A stretch of 64,000 nucleotides of DNA from Undaria pinnatifida (lineage: Eukaryota; Sar; Phaeophyceae; Laminariales; Alariaceae), in NCBI GenBank assembly GCA_012845835.1, contig JABAKD010000014.1, positions 1,076,001 to 1,140,000 of the forward strand, in the 5' to 3' direction. Position numbers and translations under genes: made by a program. The notes below the pieces were generated by a model, which had not been told where the DNA came from, did no database searches, and saw nothing but the letters and a program-made list of their open reading frames with translations. Shown here piece after piece: positions 54,601-64,000 of the stretch. How positions within the stretch are numbered: the stretch's first letter is position 1; every line of letters begins with the position of its first letter.

Positions 54601-55799
54601 GCTGACAGGGGAAGGACGACGACAGACACTACAATAAACACTGCACAGTCAGGTAAGCAAGTGGACAGGCCCTCCCCGTTGGTCACAGCGTCGAGCACCG
54701 TGTATCTCTATACCATAGAGCAGCGCAGCGCAGTACGGGGCATCTACAGTAGGTTTCAGGCGATCCATCAAAACGTTTCGTTTTATGAATAGCACTGTCG
54801 AGATGGAGGCCTGGGTCTCGTGAGGCTCTGCCCTTTGAACCCTATTGGACACCGTTTTGATGGACGCATGCCACTATTAATAATAGCACGGCAAGGCGTG
54901 TGCACCGGTACTTAATTTTTGTTCCTCACCTCTCCTCGGTTGAGGAGGGTCTATACTTGACGCATATATACTTGACGCAAAATACTTGACGCAAATATAC
55001 TTGGCGCAATGTACTTTACCGCAATGACGGACTGTGCGAAAGAAGGAAAATTTGCAACCCGAGGATAATCCCATGGCCTCATAGTCTAAGCAGACAATAA
55101 AAAATGACTTACACCGCAAAACAAGAATGGCATTCCGACGACACATTGGGGTTTTAACTCATTCTCAACCCCAAAAACTATATCCTAGTCCAACTCTCAA
55201 GTGTTTTATCCCCATGTCGGGAGTGCGGTGCTAAAAGCGGCCCCGTCGTTTTTCAGAAAATGCCGCAGCCTGACAAGTGTTTCATTTTACTTTTATTGTT
55301 ATTTTTGCCCTCCGACGATATAGCGTAGATGCCGTTCCGATGTAAATCGAACATCCTTCAATAAAACAGCTTATTTTCTTTGTTGATGTACTTTTAATCC
55401 AGCGGATAGGGGAAAGAATAAAAGCTTAAGCTCACCAACAGCAAAAAAATGCTAGCATTATCCTAGCACGCGTCGACTGCGGAGGCAACACATATACTAA
55501 CCCTTCTTAGGGCTCAATGACGCTAACCAAAAAGCGACTCGTGAGTGAGCGCGATCCAACCAAGCGCCTAAGAAAAGCCTGAGACAATCCATTCGAGTAT
55601 CGACATGCCTCACGCTTGCCTCACAGCTTCCTGCGTTGCAGTTCGAACAACATATCCTACTAATACTACACCAGCAGATCGGCTCGGATCGCTTCATGTA
55701 ACCGGTGCTACAACCGGCATTTTTTTTCGTCAATTTTTGCGTCTCAAGTCCCGAAGGGGTTAGCCGGTCAGTCCGATCGCCAAGAATGAACATCGCGCT

Positions 55800-56215
55800 C
55801 GCATTCATGTAGACCCCCCCATACGCCCGTCGGTAATCGTCAATTCTGATAAATCAAAACGAACTCGTCGGTAACCGTCAATTCTGGTAAATCAAAACGA
55901 ACCCGTAGGTAGTCAACTAACATCGCGCTCGCGCTCATGCGGAGCCCCCCATACGCCCTTCGGTAACCGTCAATTCTGGTCAATCAAAACGAACCCGTCG
56001 GTAAAAGCCAATATTGATAAATCAAAGCGAATCCGTCGGTATTCGTCAACTAACATCGCGCTCGTGCTTATGCAGACCCCCCCCAATACGTCCGTCGGTA
56101 ATCGTCAACACTGGTAAATCAAAACCAACCCGTCGGTAACCGTCAATTGTGGTAAATCAAAACAAACCCGTCGGTAATCGTCAATTCTAGTGACTCAAAA
56201 CGAACATCGCCCAGG
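55800..56215 (+). repeat. Tandem repeat cgtcggtaatcgtcaattctg
   Basis: Units of about 38 bases (cgtcggtaaccgtcaattct, ggtaaatcaaaacgaaccc) alternate with a longer block containing aacatcgcgctcgcgctcat. This gives a higher-order structure of about 120-130 bases repeated three times. Confidence 0.85.
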
Positions 56216-57689
56216 ACACGCACGTCAACACGTCTATATGCTAAGCGCTCCTCGGCAACAGGGCGGGGGAGCTGAAACCCCTCCCAGCCCGCCTAATGCA
56301 GGAGTAAAAACTCGGGATGCATGCACTGGCACAACAGTTTACACTGCCAGTAGATTACTACTGGCACTATATACCTACTGATTGGGCCTGTCAGTACATG
56401 ATGCCGGTAGACTTGATCATATGTACGTCCAAGAAACACGGTACCTGGTATACCATAATACTCGACAGAAGACCATAAAACGCGTCCCGGGAGCTTCGGA
56501 GAGAGACGGGATCGGAAACGAACCGCAAACGGATAATAGTTTTACAGCGGCGAGGCTTCCAGCGCCCCCCCCGCACTAGCCAGTTGGGGGCGATTGGCCT
56601 CGCTTACGCGCTTCCCAGTGTACTAATGCAGGCCAGCATACTGACTGCTGACGCAGTCAATCTATTATCTACTGACTGCGCAGCCAGTGTAATATACTGG
56701 CTGGGGCTGCCAGAGGCTGCTAGCGCACAGTCCGTGTCTTAAGCAGGGGCAAACACCGAAACGCGCCTGAGCCCGTGTTCACAGCAGGAGAAAGAACTAA
56801 CCCCCCTGTGACACAACTGCCATGGTGGGTCCTGTCCTGTCCTGTCCTGTCCGGACAACTGACACAACTCTATTGAAAAGCCTGTTGAACACCTTGGACT
56901 GGACTTCCGTGCTATTCTATCATGTCACACCCTCTACCGCGAAGCCGGTTGACAAATTTGAACTTCCGTGCCACAAGGACACCTGACATTACTCTGATGT
57001 AAAGACCGGTGGCCAACTTGAACTTCGTCGCTACCAGGACACCTGACATCACTCTATATCGTAAAGCCCGTCGGCGCTCTAGAACTCCTGCACTAGACGC
57101 ATGCAACGGTAGAGGTGTTTTTTTTTGCCTTTTGAGAGTGGTTGCTTGAGGAGCTCTACACCCCGCCGACGAAACAGATCGATTTCGACAAAAAATTGAA
57201 AGTTCTTCCCGATGAACAATCAATCCCATGGACTGAAGTATACAATGAAACATGTTGAAAAAAAACACGAAATTTTCCGATAATTTTGGGTTAAGAAACC
57301 CCGTCATTCAGAAAACGATTCAGCCAGAAAAAGGTACAGTACAGTACTTCTATCCCAGCACGCGTCATTACCCCATCACCAGACAACCCATTTCCCCACC
57401 ACTGCACTCGCCTGCCTGCCTGCCTGCGTACAACGAGCGCTACCTGCCCTCCCCCCCCCGCCACAAACTCACAAGCGGTTCTTAGTAGGATGCAGCTCAC
57501 CCTACACGCGAGTCGTCGAGCACCTCACCGCGCTTCGCGCTTAGTACAATGTCTGCCTAACCCGACCTGCTCCGTCCGGGCATTGAAGGGATGTGAGGAT
57601 CTCATGGCCTGACAGACTACGGTCATGCACGGCAACGATTACACCACCCCCCCCTCCGCCCCAAGCTCTAGCTTCGCACAACGAGCGCA

Positions 57690-58480
57690 AAGTTAAAGAG
57701 CTTCCCCCTCCGCCCCAAACTCTACATTTTTCCCGTCTATCAACTCTTCCGCCCCGGTGCCACCCTGCTTACTCCCGCTTCTGCCACCGAGCCACAGGGT
57801 AACGCCACCCACCGCCGCCATTATTTGGAGGACCCGAGGTATAAAATGACAACCACAAAAACTGCGCCAATTGCGCCCACCGTGACGGGGCCTAACCCCA
57901 ACCCCAACCCGGAACGCAGGTCCTGAAACCCGGGGATAATCCTAAACGTCCCCGTGGTCGAGATTTAAAGATCGCCTACGTTGTCGTGACCACAGTACCA
58001 CAGCAGTGGTTCCTGTAGAGCGCCGGTACGTGCCATCCGGAAACACCGGCACTATAGCGGCAACCGGCACTACTCCGTGTACTATCACTACTGGTTGTTC
58101 CCATGTGTGTCAAGCGATTTCACAGGCGCTATAGCAGGCGACCCGCACCATACAGGGGCCTCTACTGTGACAGGGTTCCTAAATGCTAAATACGCAGCCC
58201 CCTCCGGCCCAATCTCTTGACTTCTCACCGTCTGCCAACTCTTGCTCCCCAGGCCCACCTTTTGTTTCCCCGCCTCTGCTACGAAGCCACAGGACAACGC
58301 CACCCACCGCCGTCATCATCGGGGGGCCTAACGTATAAAACGACATTAAAAGCCCGGCCAACAGCACCCACCGTGGCGGGCCACACCCCAACCCAACCCG
58401 AAACGCAGGTTCTGAAACCCGGGGATATATCTGAAACGTCCCCGCAGTCAACATTTAAATCTCGCCTACGAAAGTAGTCG
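57690..58480 (-). pseudogene. Two decayed tandem copies of the membrane protein's last exon
   Basis: About 57690-57885 and 58180-58375 on the minus strand repeat the second hydrophobic segment and charged tail of the exon ending at 58629 (for example SFYTLGPPMMTAVGGVVLWL in the nearer copy). Both copies carry stops or frameshifts. They share with each other a further flank (about 57885-57990 and 58375-58480) that the functional exon lacks, so the second copy was made from the first. Confidence 0.75.
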
Positions 58481-58628
58481 CGACTTCTCAGTTTGCTAAA
58501 TATCCACCCCTTCCACCGCAAAAAAATATCGCTTCTCCCGGAATTCCGCCCTACTGATGTATCACAGGACGAAAAAAAAAAAGCACTCCACGCCCGCACG
58601 CGCCTGTCTGCGCACAATGACCGCCAAC

Positions 58629-61600
58629 TCAAATTCCCGCCCCCTCTTCCCCAAGCTCTAGCTTTTCCCCGTCTCTCAACTCTTGCTCCCCAGGACCGCC
58701 CTTCTTGCCCCCACCTCTTGTGGTAAGCCACAGGGTAACGCCACCAACGCCCGCCATTATCGGGGGACCCAAGGTGTAAAACGACAAAAAGGCTGCGCCA
58801 ATAGCACCCACCGTGGCCGGTTTATCGCGCAGCACATAGCCTAGCGCTAACTGAATCGGCATTGTTCCGAACAGCGCTCCGATGGCAACCCCTGCGGCGA
58901 ACTTTTTTACGGGTACGCCCGTGAATCCGCAGAGCAGGGTCATGGGGCCTCTTGCCCCTACGGCGAAGCGCTCTGCGACACCGACGAATTTCCCTGCCCG
59001 ACGGATGCGGTTGAGGATGCGTTCCGTGTTCTCGTCGGTCGTTTCCTTGTTCTGTCCATTTTTGGTAGCAAAACAAAAAGTACGCGCGATGAAACAACAA
59101 GAGAGGGCGGTGGGGAATATACAGAAAAAAAAAGCGGTGCGATTTGTTTGTCCTTGACAGCCAAAACACACACCATGAAACGACAAAAGCGGGCGGTTGA
59201 GTATGTTATACAAAGAAATGCCGCCCAACATGAGCCAAACGCGGTGGAACCTGAACCAAAAAGCTTCAAAGCATGTAGAGAATCTGTTAGACCGCAAAAT
59301 ATCCGACAGGCTGTACTCATTTATCGGCGAAGCGTTCCGCGACACCGATGAAACTTTCCGACCGACGGGTGCGGCTGAGGATGCGTTCGGAATTTCCGTC
59401 GGTCGCTTCCTTGTCCTTGCCAATCTCGACAGCCAAAAAACACGCGGTGAAACAACAAACGCGGGCGGCGGAAGTTACACAAAGAAATGCGGTGCAACCT
59501 GAGCCAAAATGCAGCGTGGAACCAGGACCAGTGACCTTCAACACACAAGTAGAGAACCTGTTACAGCGTAAATATTTAACAGGGTGTACTCAGTGTTATG
59601 CATGGCCGCAGTCTATAGATCATTCGACTCTGCGTATCCCTGCAAAAATCGAGAGGGAGCTCGTCGGGGTTTCGCCGGGGCGGGGAGGGCGGAGGTAACC
59701 ATCCTCAAGCGAGGCCGTCGTCTTTCGGACCATGGACCCTCGGAGCCCTACAGCGCCGAGACGGAGCACATCGGGTTTTCACCGTCCAGGGCAGATATTG
59801 CTTGCATCAATCGCGAAGAATAGTGAGGTAGGCGGTGGGGGGGGGGCGGGGGGGCTGTAAACAAACAGTGGAGCACACTCGTGAGTGGGGAACAGTAATG
59901 GGCACAACAAAAAACACAGGTGTGGACAGTGCCCCTGACAGGTTCCCTCTTGTGTGGTGTGGTGTGGTGTGGTGTGGTGTGGAGGACACACTGAGGTGGG
60001 TCGGCATCTCGGGTCAGCACGGAACCGAGTCTGGGGGACCTATGGTGGCCTTGAACTTGTGTGTAATGAGGCGGTAATATCTAGGGGAAGGGGACCTGGT
60101 ATCCACACAGGCTCTATATACAAATACGAATAGGAGCGACTATCGCGACAGACACACCATGTATATCTAGACTAAGCTATAAACTCGTATGGGTTGGTCG
60201 GTGTCACTCGCTGGGGGTTCTACTTGCCGGGTGGCCCATCGTTTTGCCCTTTAGTTTTTACTAGAGTTTGTCCCCCTTTTCAACTTTGCGACACCCGCGG
60301 TGTTTTAATCCAACCACATCTCGAAGGGGAAGCTTGTACTGCTCATGGTTTCGTACAGTTTCGCTGATGCGAAAATTCATGCGTGGCACTCGCAGCGGAG
60401 GGACAAACACAGCAAAGCGCAGGCTCTACACAGACGCACAGAACGACCATCTCGGTAAACACGCTTTACAGCAAGCATTGTATCGTTTCGCTAAAGCAAA
60501 AAAAAAACGCTTCGTACTCGCAGCGGAGGGAACTTAGAACCCCCCCCCTCCAACGCCTCCTACGATGGAGAGTAGCACTCTTTTGGCCATTCTGTTATCT
60601 GAAAGCTAAACGGCGGAGCTCCTCAACCCGAAGACGCGGGTGTGGGCAGTGCCCCAGACAGCTTCTCTCTTGTGTGGAATACTCTTCTTGCCAACATGGT
60701 TTTGTTGTATAACGATTCAGATGGGAATGATAAGGTTCACCGGGTTCCACTGCTGTTCAGTTTTAGCAAAACAAGCATTTGCCTAGCATTTTCCTTAGAA
60801 GGAAATATAACTATTCAAGTGAGGTGTAGTATTAGAAAAAAAAACTGCGCCCCTCTACCGTGGTGTGTTCTTCAAAAAGACAGTTCGGGAAGACAGTTCG
60901 GGAAGACAGTTCGGGAACATAGTGGCTGAGGGCACGTCTTGACCCTATTCGACCGGTGTGTCCGAACGGGACGGAACGAGATTCTTCGTGGTCGCTTGTT
61001 CCGTTCCCAAGCAGAAAAATGGGCTTTTGGGGGTTGCGTCCAGTACATAATTATGGTCCTCGTCAGCCCAAAATCAATACGGAATCAATACGAACGGCGA
61101 CCTTCTGGACGTGCTACTGCACAACCATGACACAACCATGGCACGTTGGCCCGCAATTCCTGCTGATCCCCATCTGCCGAAGCCACCAATATTTGTCGTT
61201 CGTCGGGTCGTTCGCCCCTCCAAAAAACCAACGAAAAAAAAAAAATCAGGTGACAAAACCACTTTCTTGCTCCTCCCAAAAAACACGCATTAGCATATTC
61301 GTAGAACGAACAAAAAAGCTGCTCGATTTCACAACCAATAAAGATCAACTCTGGTGGCAAATAATACTATATTCGGTTATCAATCAAGATCAACTTTGGT
61401 GGCAAACAAAACTCTATTCGGTTATTTCCAACGCGCAATTCGATGCGAGTCGACGAGGGAATAGAAGGGCTGAACCCTTCTTGGGATAAAAAGGAAAGCG
61501 TGTACCGTGGTGGGGGGGGGGAGGGTTCAGCGACCCCGGACCTGAGTCACGACTAGGGAGGGAGCAGGAGAAATAAAAAAAAGCGAAGATAATAAATGGG

Positions 61601-61908
61601 ATGAGAAAAAAAGAGAAACAACGGCAACAACAACAACAACAAAAAATCAACAACAATCACAACAACAACACAACCACAACAGCAGCAACAAACAACAAAA
61701 CAACAACAACAACCACAACCACAACACCTACTCGTGGGACGCTTAAAGTAGGCCCTGGTTCCACCCCCCGAGCGCTCACCTCTCCCGTCCGTGAGGCTCC
61801 ATCGTCAGAGCCGTCCACAGCAGCAGTTTCCCCCACGTCCTTGAACAGCATCCGCCGCAACGGGTTAAATAGCCCTCTACGAAATCCGGCCCCAATGCCG
61901 TACGTCAA
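58629..61908 (-). CDS. Unrecognised membrane protein gene (two 3' exons, 5' end not found)
   Basis: Two exons in consistent phase. Exon 61780-61908 (43 codons, acceptor cggcag, donor GTGAGC) encodes LTYGIGAGFRRGLFNPLRRM, LFKDVGETAAVDGSDDGASR and TGE. Exon 58629-59051 (140 codons plus TGA, acceptor ggacag) encodes a polar helix NTERILNRIRRAGKFVGVAE, two strongly hydrophobic stretches (around TLLCGFTGVPVKKFAAGVAI and VGAIGAAFLSFYTLGPPIMA) and a charged tail rich in Gly, Lys and Glu. I do not recognise the family. The two hairpin-like hydrophobic segments weakly recall DedA/VTT proteins, but no diagnostic motif is visible. Upstream exons were not found. The tail exon is partly copied three or more times nearby. 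Confidence 0.65.
59160..59540 (-). repeat. Tandem copies of the 5' end of the membrane protein's last exon
   Basis: At 59317-59425 the minus strand repeats the start of the exon at 59051 (NSERILSRTRRSESFIGVAE versus NTERILNRIRRAGKFVGVAE), closing with a stop soon after. The intron piece next to it (with the gaaacaacaa/gcgggcgg motif) occurs three times, at about 59085, 59175 and 59450. Confidence 0.75.
61620..61735 (+). repeat. CAA-rich microsatellite tract
   Basis: CAACAACAA with interspersed CACAAC lies in the intron just downstream (minus strand) of the exon at 61780. Confidence 0.9.
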
Positions 61909-61989
61909 CTGCCGTTTTTTTTCACGTCGCGACAGCAGCGTCAGAATGGGGAAGGGTGGATGCCCGGAAATACGCGAAGAGAGTGCTTA

Positions 61990-64000
61990 GGGAAAAGTTG
62001 GACGGACGCGTGGTAGGTATGATAGAATTTGCGCTTTGAGGGGGAACAAAGGGCATGACAAAGCTCCTTCCTCAGTACATCAGTTTTTTTTTCTTTTTTC
62101 GACGCGTGCTACGATAGAGGTGCACCAACCTTTTTTTTTTTCATTTGTTTTTTTTTTGTATCAAGGTTTCCTCAATTCGGGAGCTGCTTAACCCCTGTAG
62201 AACCCCAAATCCCTCCCTATACTAAATCCAAGTAATTTTGTCCCCAAAAAGAGTTTCCAGTTGTAAAGGCGTTAAGCCTTCTCCCAAAACCTGATTTGAC
62301 ACAAAACAAAAAAACTGTTACGTACACACCAGATGAAAAATCCCATGGCCTAGGTACACAACACGAGAATCATACAAAATAAAATGGCCTATTATTTATT
62401 TTTTTTCCCGACGATTTTGGGTTAAGGAGCCCCGTCGTTCAGAAAAAAAATAGCCAAAAAAAGGTGTACCTCTTTCGTTGCATGCGAATTTCGAACAACG
62501 TCAACAGTGTTTTACCATATACGGCTGATCCTGCGATAGCCCCCCCCCTCCCAAGCCACCTATTTTCTTCAACGAACGTTTCATGGCTGCTCGACCCGAG
62601 GAAGGATGCTACGTATGAAAAAATTATCTCCATTTATTTTCTTGTTTGCAAAGCGTTAAGGAAGATTGAACCATGACGTCGGGGTGGCAAGGGACACCGT
62701 ATTTCAGGAGTTACGGCCGGGAGCTGGTTTCAAAACCGGCGATTCCGTTAAAGAAATAAAGTCGGGGGGGGTTATCGTAGAATGACTCATACGGTACGAT
62801 TTGCGGCGCCTAACTTAGGGTTAGGGTTCTTCCTCGAGGTAAAGAGCTCCCCAACGCCGTTGAGACATCATGAATCTCGTTAGTATGGTACCATGTACGG
62901 TATGATTTGAGACGCATAACTTAGGAAGAGGAGCTGCCCAGAAGGTCGCTTGAAGCTCAGCACTGTTTTACCATGCACGGTACGATCTGCGAGGCCTAAC
63001 TTAGGGTGAGGGTTTTATGGCACATGCCGCCAAAAAAAAAAAAGTGCTTCCTCAAAGTGCGGGACTCCTCGACCCGATATCGTCCAAGAAGTGTGCAATT
63101 CTTGTTTTTGCACTCTATTTTTTCAGTGTGCACTATGAAAATACGTGGAAGTGTGGTGAGCTAAAGCTTTATCTCTCCCCATCCGCCGGAGGATGAAAAA
63201 AAAAAAAAAAAAAAAGTGCACCTAGCTCACGCCTGGGATTTGTTCATCTGGTTGCCCTTTCGTGTTTTTTCTCAAGTACCGCGTTAGGGTATGGGAAGAG
63301 GCCCCTCAAGCCACCACGCTCAGAAAGAAAACTGGTGCACCTTTATTACCATGCCATTGCTTTCACATACTGCAGATCGTCGTCTGTCCGATCCGAGGGG
63401 TGACGGGGGGGACGGGTATCACAGTTCCTCCTTTTGAGGAGGCCCGATGGCGTGGTACCACTATTGCGATACAGGCAGCCCTTGTAACAAAAAATCTCTT
63501 TCTGAATGGCGGGGCTCCGTAACCTATTCATAGTATTAACGCTATTAGTACTATTAATACTATTGATACTATTAACAAAGTCCTCGGAATGGCGTTCTCG
63601 TTTTTCAATATATTTTTTGGCTTCTATACCACCTACAGCAGTAGTGGGACATGGGAATGCTAATGTTCATCAGGTTGAACTTTTGGTTTTGCTCAATTTT
63701 TTTTTTCTTGGGTAAGATATAGAGTAGTTTATCAAGCCACCACCCTCAGAAGGCAAAATAGAGCCAGTGCACCTCTACCGTGAGCATGTGTCCGGTTACT
63801 CGGTTACTTGGTTACAAAAAGCTCGCCAAAAAAAAACACCACCCCTACCGCATATAGCGCGCGTGGACTAAGCTATTAATCCCCTTGGGGCTTAACGCCT
63901 ATACAACTGGAAACCCGTTCGTGGGGACAAACTACTTGGAATTAGTGTAGGAGTTTTTGGGGGGGGAGTCTGAAGGGGTCAAGAGGAAAAAACTGACCAT
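61990..64000. other. Repeat-rich end of window, no exon recognised
   Basis: It contains family B copies (62190-62275, 63870-63990), repeated cggtacgatttgcggcgccta/aacttagggt units (62790-63010), homopolymers and family C fragments (ccaccaccctcagaa). The 5' exons of the membrane protein gene may lie beyond the window. Confidence 0.5.

Noticed and set aside
1-64000. tRNA, rRNA, CRISPR, bacterial promoters or operons
   Set aside because: No cloverleaf-like or rRNA-like sequence was seen, repeats are not spacer-type, and gene structure is eukaryotic.

Overview
The window is nuclear DNA of a eukaryote with long GT-AG introns. Nothing bacterial, viral or organellar was recognised, and no tRNA, rRNA or CRISPR array was seen. 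Most of the left 41 kb is one gene on the minus strand, a SIN3-type transcriptional co-repressor scaffold. I rebuilt it exon by exon from conserved SIN3 blocks, splice sites and codon phase. Long introns full of simple repeats, glycine/serine-rich exon inserts and an interstitial TTAGGG-type repeat would fit a brown alga or related stramenopile. That assignment is an inference (about 0.5), because SIN3 is found in most eukaryotes.

Layout of SIN3, read on the minus strand from high to low coordinates: a possible N-terminal exon near 44.6 kb; PAH1 in exons at 41.2, 39.0 and 37.9 kb; a long Gly-rich linker exon at 35.2-35.8 kb; PAH2 at 34.5 and 33.0 kb; a second Gly-rich linker at 32.1-29.1 kb; PAH3 at 28.8 and 28.3 kb; the HDAC-interaction region at 26.9, 25.5 and 23.5 kb; the following conserved helical block at 22.9 and 22.4 kb; an acidic/basic low-complexity linker at 20.0-16.1 kb; the conserved C-terminal region at 14.7-6.7 kb; and probably a Ser/Ala/Gly-rich tail at 4.0-2.9 kb. 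Phase is continuous over almost all junctions. The exceptions are three Gly-rich exons whose frames break in G homopolymers, and one apparently missing exon between 6.7 and 4.0 kb.

The most striking pattern is that about half of the SIN3 exons have diverged tandem copies of one of their ends, splice junction included, in the adjacent intron. A second minus-strand gene at 58.6-61.9 kb, encoding a predicted membrane protein that I do not recognise, shows the same pattern. Introns here seem to have grown by repeated tandem duplication across exon-intron borders. A DNA transposon with TA target duplication (36.7-37.8 kb) sits inside one such copy, and sister copies preserve the empty site.

The rest (about 41.3-57.6 kb and 62-64 kb) is a mosaic of dispersed repeat families, microsatellites and minisatellites, two remnants of one LINE-like retroelement, and small inverted-repeat elements. 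One of these encloses telomere-like repeats. I found no convincing gene there. The first 2.5 kb are tandem repeats.
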